A stretch of DNA of 64,000 nucleotides from Lysinibacillus sphaericus (GCF_001629735.1 NZ_CP015224.1:1860001-1924000); one strand, 5' to 3'; numbered from the stretch's first letter, positions 1-7,857 are shown. Numbers and translations are program-made. Notes: generated by a model not told the origin, from the sequence alone.

Positions 1-540
1 TTTGTCTAATAACAAAGCTATTAAAACCATTGAGATTGTCGAAAGAATGCTAATGCCTAAAAATACGGCTCTCCAACCGAAAGCTTCCGTAATAAATATC
101 CCCATTGGCACACCGATAACAAGTGCAGAGCTTACGCCCATAAAAACAAGCCCCAGTGCTTTTGCACGATGTCTTGGCTCTACAATTCTCGTTGTAATGG
201 TTAATGATAGCACGATGACCAAGGCTGTACTCATCGCTGTAAAAATTCGTGCAATTAAGACAACGGTGAACGTTGTGCTAAAGAAGGTCATTAAATTACC
301 TAATGTGAAAATAAATAAAGATATAAGAAATAAGCGTTTCCGTTCCATCTTGGCTGTCAAAGATAGTAGGACAGGCGCAGAAATCGCATAAACAAGTGCA
401 AAAATAGTGATTAATTGCCCTGCAGTTGCTAACGAAACGTGCAAATCCTCTGCAATATTGGGTAGGATTCCACCTACGATTAATTCAACTAAACCTACCG
501 CAAAGGTAGTCACTGCAAGAATATAAACTCTCCAATTCAT
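1..540 (-). CDS. pbuE: Purine efflux MFS transporter PbuE (3' end outside window)
   Basis: This is the N-terminal 180 codons of a DHA1-type major facilitator that runs off the left window edge. By homology it exports purine bases (hypoxanthine, adenine, guanine) with proton antiport across the cytoplasmic membrane. The first residues, MNWRVYILAVTTFAVGLVEL, then GGILPNIAEDL and the loop AKMERKRL, follow the B. subtilis PbuE sequence as I recall it almost position by position. About six hydrophobic helices are visible in this half. The ATG at 538-540 has a good ribosome site (AAGGGAG) seven bases upstream. The gene lies behind a purine riboswitch and its own promoter on the same strand, which supports the assignment. 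The remaining half of the protein cannot be judged. Confidence 0.85.
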   Translation of the reverse strand, partial: MNWRVYILAVTTFAVGLVELIVGGILPNIAEDLHVSLATAGQLITIFALVYAISAPVLLSLTAKMERKRLFLISLFIFTLGNLMTFFSTTFTVVLIARIFTAMSTALVIVLSLTITTRIVEPRHRAKALGLVFMGVSSALVIGVPMGIFITEAFGWRAVFLGISILSTISMVLIALLLDK

Positions 541-737
541 TGTAATCTCCCTTTCGTTACATTTTCATTTTTATAGGAGATTTTTTTAATAGCCTTGATA
601 CCTCTACATCAAATCCAAATTTTGCATAGGGACTTGCCACAATAAGCTCCTTTGTAAAATCTATTTCCTATGTCCGAGGCTGCATAAGCCTGATACCGAA
701 GACGTTTCTTTATCAACATCATAGGCTCAATCAAATA

Positions 738-840
738 AAAAAATCCTGACTACAAAAATGAAACAAAGTTTTGTAGTCAGGATTTTATGGTTCCTGGTAG
801 AGACCCTCAATCCATATTATTGAGGTTATACAGTTCAAAT
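738..840 (-). promoter_or_regulatory. Purine riboswitch (guanine-type aptamer) with overlapping terminator, upstream of pbuE
   Basis: Read on the minus strand, the aptamer core shows the conserved J1/2 TATAAC, a P2 stem (CCTCAAT/ATTGAGG, loop AATATGG), J2/3 TCTCTACC, a P3 stem (CAGGA/TCCTG) with loop ACCATAAAA, and then GACTAC. The discriminating pyrimidine (position 74 in xpt numbering) is C, which in this family means guanine or hypoxanthine rather than adenine. P1 is short (TGTA/TACA). A 16-bp perfect terminator stem (742-757 with 769-784) followed by a T-run uses P3 and P1 bases, so it is mutually exclusive with the folded aptamer. Ligand binding should therefore switch expression ON, as expected for an efflux pump. 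Confidence 0.88.
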
Positions 841-853
841 ATTTACTTTAGCT

Positions 854-882
854 ATAGTAGCACACCAAAATTTCATTGACAA
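854..882 (-). promoter_or_regulatory. Sigma-A promoter of the pbuE riboswitch transcript
   Basis: On the minus strand TTGTCA (877-882) and TACTAT (854-859) are separated by 17 bases. Transcription would start near 847, just before the aptamer. Confidence 0.65.
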
Positions 883-1012
883 TACTTTTTTTCATAGAAT
901 CAGTCTCATAAAAATTTCGATTGCTAGAGAGAAAATTTTGATTTTTTGCTTATATTTTGATGAATTTGACCATACATAATAACATACAATATCTATTTTA
1001 CGAGGTGATTGT

Positions 1013-1234
1013 TTGCGAATAGTAGGATTTTTATGCTATTTTTTATTACTATTTTATGGTGTTGAATTAGTAGCAGAAGAGCTCACAATCGAAGAACCCG
1101 CTCTCAGTTCTCCTATAAAAAATAATCAACCCCCTATTAAAGAAACTGTTGAAAATTCAATGATATGTGTCTATTATCCTTCTGACAAAATATGTAAAGA
1201 TGTACTATCAAATAAAGAAAGAGGCCACTATTAA
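1013..1234 (+). CDS. Small putative secreted protein, unknown function
   Basis: This is a 73-residue ORF starting with TTG at 1013, four bases after a GAGGTGA ribosome site. The first 20 residues are a short basic head followed by a hydrophobic stretch ending near VELVAEE, consistent with a signal peptide or membrane anchor. The rest is polar, with two cysteines (about positions 52 and 61) that could form a disulfide outside the cell. It has its own terminator 25 bases downstream. I recognise no family. The ribosome site, signal-like N-terminus and terminator favour a real gene, but the non-ATG start and small size keep this uncertain. Confidence 0.45.
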   Translation: MRIVGFLCYFLLLFYGVELVAEELTIEEPALSSPIKNNQPPIKETVENSMICVYYPSDKICKDVLSNKERGHY

Positions 1235-1256
1235 AGTAACTCCTTAGACTGTAGAC

Positions 1257-1297
1257 TAGCCATCGAGACGTTACTCTCAATGGCTTCTGTTTTTTTC
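1257..1297 (+). terminator. Terminator hairpin, palindromic repeat family A copy 1
   Basis: Stem 1258-1268 pairs with 1275-1285 (one mismatch) around CGTTAC and is followed by TCTGTTTTTTT. The stem sequence AGCCATCGAGA recurs at 9322-9349. Confidence 0.75.
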
Positions 1298-1469
1298 TTT
1301 TATTTCCATTATTGAGTAAATTACAGCTGAATTCAACATACTCTTTGAGCATAGCTTTTCTCTTCATCTACTTGCCATGTCCAAGTAGTTGTCACTCAAT
1401 GATTTTTAGGAACTAATGGATTTCGCCTGTAGTGTATAGCAACGGATTACTTTAATTCATGGTAAAAGA

Positions 1470-1520
1470 AAAAGACTATAGGCAAGCTCAACATTCATTG
1501 AGCGTTTGTCTATAGTCTGA
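1470..1520 (-). terminator. lepB terminator, palindromic repeat family B copy 1
   Basis: AGACTATAG (1473-1481) pairs with CTATAGTCT (1510-1518), with an inner GCTCAA/TTGAGC stem. On the minus strand the hairpin is followed by TTTTTCTTTT, so it ends the signal peptidase transcript. A related hairpin lies at 9236-9278. Confidence 0.7.
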
Positions 1521-1553
1521 GAGACCACTATGAAGTGGCCGCTTACTTATTTC

Positions 1554-2114
1554 TTATTTTGAGCCAACGTGAAAATGCTTAAATGGATAGACGATTAGCT
1601 TTGACTCACCATAAACAGCATCCTCTGAAATTAAACCGTAATGGCGACTATCACTACTTTTTAGGCGATTGTCTCCAAGCACAAAATACATGCCCTTTGG
1701 CACCTCTTTTTCATTCACTAATTGCTCTAATGTAAAGTTTTCCGTAATGCGTAATTGGTTAGGATCATCTGTTTCACGATTGACGTAATCTTCATTGTAG
1801 GCTTTGCCATTCACATACAATACATCATCTTTCATTTCCACCTTATCACCTGGTAAACCGATGACACGTTTAATATATAGCTCATCTTCTACAGGTGATT
1901 GGAAAACAATTTGATCGAAACGCTCGATTTTACTTGTTTTACTGACAATTATAATATCTTTATCATGGTAGGTTGGGTACATCGATGCCCCCTGTACTTT
2001 AATGGGCGCAAATAAAAATTGCTTACAGCCTAATACGACAATTGCTGTAATAACAATAATTTTGATGTAGGATAGTATTTCTTTTTTAAAGTTTGTTGTT
2101 TTTTCCTCTTGCAT
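1554..2114 (-). CDS. lepB: Type I signal peptidase (SipS/LepB family)
   Basis: This membrane-bound serine protease (family S26) cleaves signal peptides from exported pre-proteins on the outer face of the membrane. A single N-terminal membrane helix (about residues 12-36) precedes the catalytic serine in GASMYPT (Ser44) and the general-base lysine in YIKRVIGLPGDK (Lys82). The GDNR.xSxDSRxxG box follows near the C-terminus. The length of 186 residues is typical of Bacillus Sip enzymes. I chose the ATG at 2114, six to seven bases after GGGGAA; the ATG two codons upstream abuts that site. It is monocistronic, with a hairpin terminator at about 1473-1518. Confidence 0.93.
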   Translation of the reverse strand: MQEEKTTNFKKEILSYIKIIVITAIVVLGCKQFLFAPIKVQGASMYPTYHDKDIIIVSKTSKIERFDQIVFQSPVEDELYIKRVIGLPGDKVEMKDDVLYVNGKAYNEDYVNRETDDPNQLRITENFTLEQLVNEKEVPKGMYFVLGDNRLKSSDSRHYGLISEDAVYGESKLIVYPFKHFHVGSK

Positions 2115-2201
2115 GTTCATTCCCCGATACTGTTTTTTTAATAGTATAACATTTTCTATACTTCATTGACGAATGAATCACAGAAATTGTTTCATTCGCC
2201 A

Positions 2202-2226
2202 TAAAAAATAGGCTACTAAGTAGCCT
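2202..2226 (-). terminator. Terminator of the 36-residue peptide gene
   Basis: The seven-pair stem AGGCTAC/GTAGCCT has a TTA loop and is followed on the minus strand by TATTTTTTAT, 45 bases after the stop of the small ORF. Confidence 0.6.
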
Positions 2227-2270
2227 TGTCTATTAATATCTAATTGTATCTAATTCTGTTCATTTGACAA

Positions 2271-2381
2271 TTAAGAATGGCTAGATTGTGAAGCAACCTG
2301 TTGCTGCTCGTTCAATAAATCTACTGCTAATATGATACCCACTGGTAATGCAAATGCTAACAATATTGTGCCTATAATCAT
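2271..2381 (-). CDS. 36-residue single-pass membrane peptide
   Basis: This very small ORF begins MIIGTILLAFALPVGIIL and ends in a polar, glutamine- and serine-rich tail. The first 22 residues form one clean hydrophobic helix, so the product should sit in the cytoplasmic membrane with a short hydrophilic tail. The start is well supported: AAAGGAG lies eight bases before the ATG. A near-consensus promoter (2414-2442) precedes it and a terminator (2202-2226) follows, so it forms a complete one-gene transcription unit. No family is recognised. Membrane peptides of this size in Bacillales include regulators of larger membrane proteins and type I toxin peptides; nothing here decides between these. 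Confidence 0.6.
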   Translation of the reverse strand: MIIGTILLAFALPVGIILAVDLLNEQQQVASQSSHS

Positions 2382-2413
2382 CACAATCACTCCTTTTAAC
2401 CACTTCTAATGTC

Positions 2414-2442
2414 AGTATACAACGAATTTTCAGATATTTCAA
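2414..2442 (-). promoter_or_regulatory. Promoter of the 36-residue peptide gene
   Basis: On the minus strand TTGAAA (2437-2442) and TATACT (2414-2419) have a 17-base spacer, close to the sigma-A consensus. Confidence 0.65.
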
Positions 2443-2467
2443 GAAATATAGATAAATGATTGATGTC

Positions 2468-2514
2468 AAAAAAAATCATTCAACTAGGCATGCACCCTAC
2501 ATGAATGATTTTTT
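2468..2514 (-). terminator. Terminator of the LCP-family gene
   Basis: AAAAATCATTCA pairs with TGAATGATTTTT about 20 bases apart and is followed on the minus strand by a run of eight T. The stem is flanked by A and T runs, so it can act on both strands. Confidence 0.7.
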
Positions 2515-2728
2515 AATGCACTACATAAACAATTTTAAACATAATACTTGTAGGCCTCTGATAGTTGATCGGACTGGATTTCTTCGCATTTTGCGTTTAG
2601 GTACATAGCTTTGCATGCAATGATTAAGAGCTGTATACCTAAGGACCTGGGTCCTCCCATTCATTCATCTCCCTCCCTTCATGGCCAAAAATTTTACATG
2701 TATGTTATCACTTGTTGTAAGCAAAAGC

Positions 2729-3667
2729 TTACTTGCTTTGTAAATGGTTTTTTAGATCGGCTTGTATTTTTTGTAGCTCTTCCTCGTTCGGAATGTAGTA
2801 CCAAATGCGGTTAATTCTTTCACCATCACCCTTTTCAAACGATAATTGCTCAATATCCTTATCCATTTTCTTATAAATACCTTGAAGCTGAATAAGCTCT
2901 TTTACAGAGAAGTTCATGCGAACATTATCACCTAAAACCGTCAGCATATCTGTTGCCTTTAATAAGGTAGACGGAGTTGAAGCCTTTTTCATAACCGCTT
3001 CAATAATTTGACGTTGTCGAATTTGACGTCCAAAATCTCCTCGTGGATCTTCATAACGAATACGTGAAAAAATAAGTGCTTCATTACCATCTAATGTAAT
3101 TTCTCCCTTTGGGTAATGATATTCGTCATAGGTTAAATCCATATCATTATTAATGGTTACGCCACCAAGCGTATCTATAATTTGTAAAAAACCTTCCATA
3201 TTAATAAACACATAATAATCAATCGGTATATTTAGAAAATTTTCCACCGTATCTACAGCCATTGGAACACCGCCAAAAGCATAGGCATGATTAATTTTAT
3301 CAACGGTATCATGACCGACAATTTCTGTACGAGTATCACGGGGAATACTAAGCATTTTCATGGTTTGCTTTTCAGGATTCACAGTAATCACAATCATCGT
3401 ATCTGAACGTCCACTATCATCCTTTCGTTCATCTACACCGAGCATCAGAACCGAGAAAGGTTCTTTTTTAATCACTGTTTTTTCTTCTAGCTGTGCTGCA
3501 TCTGTTGTTTGTAAAAGTGGTGTATTTATTTTGTTCATAGTTTTTTGGATGGTAAAGTAGGCAGTTCCTATAAAAATTAAAAAAATAGTTAGTAGGCTAC
3601 CAACAATCCACAGCCATAATTTTTTCTTGCTCTTTTTCTCTTTAGAGCGTTTCATATTTTTTTCCAT
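2729..3667 (-). CDS. LytR-CpsA-Psr (LCP) family wall polymer ligase
   Basis: LCP proteins attach teichoic acid or other anionic glycopolymers from undecaprenyl carriers to peptidoglycan on the outer membrane face (TagU-like). The protein has 312 residues, a basic cytoplasmic head, one membrane helix (about residues 17-40), and an extracellular LCP domain. It carries the hallmark segments VLMLGVDER (about 74-82), SGRSDTMIV, and MLSIPRDTR with the conserved arginine, followed by KINHAYAFGG. The ATG at 3667 follows AGAGAGGA by eight bases. It is transcribed alone, with a terminator at 2468-2514. Which polymer it ligates cannot be told from the sequence. Confidence 0.9.
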   Translation of the reverse strand: MEKNMKRSKEKKSKKKLWLWIVGSLLTIFLIFIGTAYFTIQKTMNKINTPLLQTTDAAQLEEKTVIKKEPFSVLMLGVDERKDDSGRSDTMIVITVNPEKQTMKMLSIPRDTRTEIVGHDTVDKINHAYAFGGVPMAVDTVENFLNIPIDYYVFINMEGFLQIIDTLGGVTINNDMDLTYDEYHYPKGEITLDGNEALIFSRIRYEDPRGDFGRQIRQRQIIEAVMKKASTPSTLLKATDMLTVLGDNVRMNFSVKELIQLQGIYKKMDKDIEQLSFEKGDGERINRIWYYIPNEEELQKIQADLKNHLQSK

Positions 3668-3908
3668 ACGTTAGTCCTCTCTTGCTTAACAATTTTGCCC
3701 CTCTTTTTGACGTATTAAGTTGGAAAAAAGTTTATCTAGTCTACTTATATGCATATTGGACGAAAAAAAGACGTACACTAGTATTTACTTTATTTACTCC
3801 AATCTATTCCCACATTTGTTATTTCATTTCCTTCTTCATTATATGTTTCGCCATTTTAATAAATTGAAAATTCATTATTGTTGATTTATACTGTTTTTAA
3901 GGTACAAC

Positions 3909-3926
3909 GTCTCTATAATAGAAACG
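3909..3926 (+). promoter_or_regulatory. Operator-like motif overlapping a -10 box, upstream of the M24 peptidase operon
   Basis: GTCTCTATAATAGAAACG contains a TATAAT -10 box (3914-3919) and the palindrome TCTATAATAGA. The same 18-mer with one change occurs at 7096-7113 in front of the iclR-type gene. This suggests the common operator of that regulator. Confidence 0.55.
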
Positions 3927-3970
3927 ATTTACTATAGATTTTATTGCTTACTTTTTTAGGAGGAATCACT

Positions 3971-5056
3971 ATGTTTCAAACAAGAAGAGAGAAGTTAGTT
4001 TCCCGTATGCAGCAGGACGTGGATTTAGCTATTTTAGTACCCGGGCCAAACATGCATTATTTTACCGGTCTTCATCTCAAGCAAAGTGAACGTCTAACAT
4101 TCGCTGTCATAACAGCTCATAATGATTTATATTTTCTTTTGCCACAAGTAGAACTAAATAAAATTGATCCTAGCTATGGTGGTGTTATTTTTTCCTATTC
4201 TGATGAGGAAGGGCCCAAACAGGCGATTCAGCAGCTAAAAAAAGAATTGGGACCATTGCAGACCATTGGTGTAGAATTTGACACTATGCATGTGCATGAG
4301 CAGAAATCGATTGAAATGCTTACATATGAAAATTTATACGATATTGGTGAGAATATACGCGAATTACGCATGAAAAAAGAACTGCAGGAAATAGCCTTTA
4401 TGCGACAGGCTGTACAAATTGTTGAGGAAAGTCTTGCAGCTACTTTACCAACGATTCAAGCCGGTGTGACAGAAATGGAAGTCGCAGCCCAATTAGAATA
4501 TGAAATGAGACGTCGTGGCTCAGAAGGAACACCTTTTGGTACGATCGTTGCTTCAGGCTATCGTGGTGCACTCCCACACGGCAGAGCAAGTACTAAAAAA
4601 ATTGAGGCGGGCGAATTCATTGTCATTGATTTTGGTGCTATTTATAAGGGCTATGTGGCTGATATGACTAGAACGGTAGCTTTAGGAGATGTATCACCAA
4701 CGTTACAAAACATTTATAGCCTTGTTAAACAAGCCAATGAAGCAGCCATAGACGCTATTAAACCAGGGATGACTGCCCAAGACCTAGATGGTATTGCAAG
4801 AGGAATTATCCGGAATGGTGGTTATGGTGACTATTTCACACATCGACTTGGTCATGGCATTGGTTTAAGCGCACATGAAGAACCTTATTTAATGCAACGT
4901 AATTTAATAGTGTTAGAAGAAGGCATGGCATTTACTGTGGAGCCAGGGATCTATCTACCGAATGTTGGTGGAGTTCGTATCGAGGATAACCTACTAGTTA
5001 CTGACAATAGTTATGAGAATTTAATGACCTTTTCAAAAGAGTTAATCATTTTATAA
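3971..5056 (+). CDS. M24 family metallopeptidase (Xaa-Pro dipeptidase/aminopeptidase-like)
   Basis: This is a pita-bread-fold dinuclear metallopeptidase that removes or hydrolyses Xaa-Pro bonds, or, in some members, creatine-like amides. It has a creatinase-type N-terminal domain (1-130) and an M24 catalytic domain (135-361). All five metal ligands are present: Asp220 (VIDFG), Asp231 (VADMTRT), His295 (HRLGHGIG), Glu324 (FTVEPGI) and Glu338 (VRIED). I start at the ATG at 3971 because AGGAGG lies seven bases upstream; an upstream in-frame start at 3944 has none. Six bases separate it from the aminotransferase gene, so the two form an operon, probably controlled by the IclR-type regulator encoded downstream. 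Confidence 0.88.
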   Translation: MFQTRREKLVSRMQQDVDLAILVPGPNMHYFTGLHLKQSERLTFAVITAHNDLYFLLPQVELNKIDPSYGGVIFSYSDEEGPKQAIQQLKKELGPLQTIGVEFDTMHVHEQKSIEMLTYENLYDIGENIRELRMKKELQEIAFMRQAVQIVEESLAATLPTIQAGVTEMEVAAQLEYEMRRRGSEGTPFGTIVASGYRGALPHGRASTKKIEAGEFIVIDFGAIYKGYVADMTRTVALGDVSPTLQNIYSLVKQANEAAIDAIKPGMTAQDLDGIARGIIRNGGYGDYFTHRLGHGIGLSAHEEPYLMQRNLIVLEEGMAFTVEPGIYLPNVGGVRIEDNLLVTDNSYENLMTFSKELIIL

Positions 5057-5061
5057 GGCTG

Positions 5062-6285
5062 GTGCATGCAATGATAAATATGAGGACCATTCAAAAGGAT
5101 ATGCCCCTTCTAGCGCAATATATTTATTTGAATACAGCTGCCGCTTCTGCCATGCCTCAGCCTGTAGTGAATGTGATGACAAGTTACCTTCAAAAACAGG
5201 CAAGTATCGGCCCCTATTTACCTTCTTTTCGGAAAGAAACGTATGAACAGGTGGAGCAAATTCGGGAAAAAACAGCTTTATTTATCGGTGCAAGAAAAGA
5301 AGAAATTGCCTTTGTACCAAATGGTTCAATGGCGATTAATTATATTTCAGGAGGCTTAGATTGGAAAATAGATGATGAGGTGATTGTACTTGATACTGAA
5401 ATGTTAAGTAACCATGTACCTTGGCTTGCCCTTCAGCAACGAGGGGTTCGCTTAAAAGTTTTGAAAACGAATACGGACTATATGGTGGACTTACAAGAGC
5501 TTAAACAGCTCATCACGCCTCATACAAGATTAATAGCCTTTGCCCACATGTCAAACGCGGCTGGTGCTCTTCAGCCAGCAAAGGAAATCTGTGAGCTTGC
5601 CCAGCAATACAGTGTGCTTACGTTAATTAATGCCAATCAAACAGTGGGTTTACTCCCTATCGATGTGGCAGAGCTAGGCTGTGATTTTTTAGTTGCTAGT
5701 GGGCGAAAATGGCTACGTGGTCCAGAAGGCTCTGGTCTTTTATATGTAAGACAAGCTCTGATTTCAACCATTGATCCCATTATAATCGGCTGGGGTAGCA
5801 CTAACTGGGATTATGAAAACAACGATTATTCATTTGTTGAAACAGCTAAACGTTTTGAGCCAGGCTGCCCTGTTATTCCAAGTATATTAGGGTTAGGGGC
5901 GGCCATCGATTACGCAAATGCCATTGGTTTACAACTGATCTATCAGCGTGTTCAACAGCTGACGAAGTATTTAATAGAGCAGCTTAAAACGATTCCAGGC
6001 ATTGTCCTCTATGGCCCTCAAAATAGTGAATATCGATTATCGGTTACACCGTTTAATATTGAGGGAATATCTCCAGATGATGTGACAAATTTTTTAGCGG
6101 ATCGAGGCATCATTATAGAAGCTGGGACATTTATGGCTAATACCATCATGGAGCGCAATCATATTCGTAAAATGGCTCGCTTATCTCCTCATTATTTTAA
6201 TACGTTTGAAGAAATCGATAGCGCCGTATCCAGCATCAAGGAATTTATAGAACTAACCAAAACAAAGGCCCAAGATAGTCATTAA
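5062..6285 (+). CDS. Class V aminotransferase-fold PLP enzyme
   Basis: This is a fold-type I PLP enzyme of the cysteine desulfurase / isopenicillin N epimerase branch. The Schiff-base lysine is in VASGRKWLRGPEG (Lys216 counted from 5062). The phosphate-cup segment AHMSNAAGALQP is present. The Asp that normally contacts the PLP pyridine nitrogen (VDGAQ in the family) is replaced here by Asn (INANQ, Asn190), which is unusual. Starts are possible at GTG 5062, ATG 5071 and ATG 5080; none has a strong ribosome site, and ATG 5071 is slightly favoured. It is co-transcribed with the M24 peptidase. Pairing with a peptidase and an IclR regulator suggests catabolism of an amino-acid derivative; the substrate is unknown. 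Confidence 0.82.
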   Translation: MHAMINMRTIQKDMPLLAQYIYLNTAAASAMPQPVVNVMTSYLQKQASIGPYLPSFRKETYEQVEQIREKTALFIGARKEEIAFVPNGSMAINYISGGLDWKIDDEVIVLDTEMLSNHVPWLALQQRGVRLKVLKTNTDYMVDLQELKQLITPHTRLIAFAHMSNAAGALQPAKEICELAQQYSVLTLINANQTVGLLPIDVAELGCDFLVASGRKWLRGPEGSGLLYVRQALISTIDPIIIGWGSTNWDYENNDYSFVETAKRFEPGCPVIPSILGLGAAIDYANAIGLQLIYQRVQQLTKYLIEQLKTIPGIVLYGPQNSEYRLSVTPFNIEGISPDDVTNFLADRGIIIEAGTFMANTIMERNHIRKMARLSPHYFNTFEEIDSAVSSIKEFIELTKTKAQDSH

Positions 6286-6306
6286 CTATCTCGGGCTCTT
6301 TTTCAC
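6268..6306 (+). terminator. Terminator between the aminotransferase and iclR-type genes
   Basis: GCCC-AGATAGT pairs with ACTATCT-GGGC around a five-base loop and is followed by TCTTTTTTTC. The stem overlaps the aminotransferase stop codon. A T-rich tract also follows on the minus strand, so it may act for both convergent genes. Confidence 0.75.
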
Positions 6307-6307
6307 C

Positions 6308-7081
6308 CTATTCTTGGTACAATTTAAAGCTATATTGATCAAAATATCGCTGAATATTCATCGCGCCATACTGCAGAACATTAATCATTTCAGGTAGCTT
6401 TTCCTCCGTTGGTTTTCGATAAATAGGACCTGCAATAGTTAGTGAAGCAATCACCTCTTTTTTGCTATTAAAAAGAGGGACCCCTACCCCAAATACCGAG
6501 TGAGAATATTCTCCCGTCGTAAAGCACCAGCCTTGCTGTTGAATTTTCTCTAAGTCCGCTAACATTTGATCTGGATCTGTAATTGTTTCCGGTGTTACTT
6601 TTTTCATGCCATGATCCATTATCTCTTTTTTCTTCTCATCTGGAAGAAAAGCCATGATTGTTTTACAGGATGCTCCGATATGTAAAGGTGTGCGTGTGCC
6701 AATCGACACAGAAAACTTAATAGTTTGAGAACTTTCTGCAATCTCTACCGTCACACCATCTGTGCCATCTAGCCATGTTAAAAATACGGATTCCTTAATG
6801 GCTTCAGCTAGATTTTTCATAATCGGTAACACAAAATCAGAAAGATTTAATTTATCCTTTACCATTTGACCGTACTCTAGAAAACGAAGTCCAAGTTCAT
6901 ACTTCTTTGTTTCAGGGTGTTGAATTAGAAAACCCTGATGTTCAAATGTTGCTAATATCCTATAAATAATAGAGTGGCTAATGTTCATTTCTTTCGCTAA
7001 TTCTCGAACACCCCAAGTAGGATTTTCTTTATTAAAATATTTTAGAACCTCTAATGAGTTATCTAATGTTTTTAATGTCAT
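6308..7081 (-). CDS. IclR-family transcriptional regulator
   Basis: This is a one-domain-plus-effector repressor or activator of 257 residues. It has a winged helix-turn-helix at the N-terminus (about residues 5-65, with the segment WGVRELAKEMNISHSIIYRIL) and an IclR effector-binding domain (about 80-250, with conserved GASCKTIMAFLPD and FGVGVPLFN). The start at 7081 is chosen because GAGGTG lies five bases upstream; the ATG four codons further up overlaps that site. Its promoter (7121-7149) is followed immediately by an 18-base motif also found at the promoter of the convergent peptidase-aminotransferase operon. The simplest reading is autoregulation plus control of that operon by an unknown small molecule. 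Confidence 0.88.
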   Translation of the reverse strand: MTLKTLDNSLEVLKYFNKENPTWGVRELAKEMNISHSIIYRILATFEHQGFLIQHPETKKYELGLRFLEYGQMVKDKLNLSDFVLPIMKNLAEAIKESVFLTWLDGTDGVTVEIAESSQTIKFSVSIGTRTPLHIGASCKTIMAFLPDEKKKEIMDHGMKKVTPETITDPDQMLADLEKIQQQGWCFTTGEYSHSVFGVGVPLFNSKKEVIASLTIAGPIYRKPTEEKLPEMINVLQYGAMNIQRYFDQYSFKLYQE

Positions 7082-7095
7082 TTTACACCTCATAT

Positions 7096-7113
7096 GTCTC
7101 TATAATAGAACCG
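7096..7113 (-). promoter_or_regulatory. Operator-like motif in front of the iclR-type gene
   Basis: GTCTCTATAATAGAACCG (plus-strand reading) differs by one base from the motif at 3909-3926. It lies directly downstream of the predicted transcription start of the regulator gene, where a bound repressor would block elongation. Confidence 0.5.
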
Positions 7114-7120
7114 TAATTGT

Positions 7121-7149
7121 ATTATAAAATGAAGGCGGACAATTTTCAA
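7121..7149 (-). promoter_or_regulatory. Promoter of the iclR-type gene
   Basis: On the minus strand TTGAAA (7144-7149) and a perfect TATAAT (7121-7126) have a 17-base spacer. Confidence 0.7.
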
Positions 7150-7317
7150 TAAATTCAACTATTTTACAATTAGATGTAAAACGATTAGGTGACCGGTTGA
7201 ACTTCTAGCTGGCTTACTTTCATTCTAATTGGCTGTCTTGAGCGTATGCCTTCATCTTCATATGGGACCCCCATTAATAAACAAAATATTACCTATTATT
7301 TTTAGCATAAATAACCA

Positions 7318-7364
7318 ATAAAAAAATCAACCCACCTCCATAAAATTAATCGAGGTGAGTTGAT
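7318..7364 (-). terminator. Terminator of the SDR-marR operon
   Basis: The stem ATCAAC-CACCTC/GAGGTG-GTTGAT has one mismatch and is followed on the minus strand by TTTTTTTATT. Confidence 0.75.
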
Positions 7365-7397
7365 CTGGATAGATCTTCTTACATTAAACAACTTTTT

Positions 7398-7832
7398 CTA
7401 TTCATTTTTATTTTGAATGCCCTGTACTAGCTTCTCTTGAATCTGTAAATACTGGGCAATTTCTGTATCATCTAATACTTCAAATAGTTGTACAAAGACT
7501 TCTTTCCCTATGGATTGAGCCTTTGATAAGGCTATTTTTCCCTCATCGGTAATGTCAAGGCGAATAGTGCGGCGATCAGATGGATCATACAGCCTTTCTG
7601 CTAAGCCAAGTTTGACTAATTTTTCAGCAATGCTTGTCATTGCTCCTTTTGTATAGCCAATGGTTTCAGCTAGTTCAGCCTGTTTTTGAGGGCCTTTTAC
7701 ATGTAGCTCATTTAATACTAAAATCGGTGAAATTCCTAATGGATAAGGAAACGCTTTTGTAAAACGAATAATATTGGCGTTATTCACCTGTTCAATCATA
7801 TGAATCAATTTAAAAATACTTGTCTGTTTCAA
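7398..7832 (-). CDS. MarR-family transcriptional regulator
   Basis: This is a winged helix regulator of 144 residues. The helix-turn-helix segment QAELAETIGYTKGAMTSIAE and the wing DPSDRRTIRLDITDEGK are typical of MarR proteins, which usually repress their own operon and release DNA on binding phenolic or other lipophilic ligands. I start at TTG 7832, because AGGAGG lies exactly six bases upstream; the TTG five codons earlier overlaps that Shine-Dalgarno sequence. It lies 25 bases downstream of the SDR gene on the same strand, and a perfect palindrome at 8646-8665 ahead of that operon is the likely binding site. Confidence 0.88.
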   Translation of the reverse strand: MKQTSIFKLIHMIEQVNNANIIRFTKAFPYPLGISPILVLNELHVKGPQKQAELAETIGYTKGAMTSIAEKLVKLGLAERLYDPSDRRTIRLDITDEGKIALSKAQSIGKEVFVQLFEVLDDTEIAQYLQIQEKLVQGIQNKNE

Positions 7833-7857
7833 AAAATTCCTCCTCAAACGCCTAGGA

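Noticed and set aside
2..391. Plus-strand ORF of 129 codons at the left edge
   Set aside because: It is antisense to the clear PbuE reading frame and has no homology-like features.
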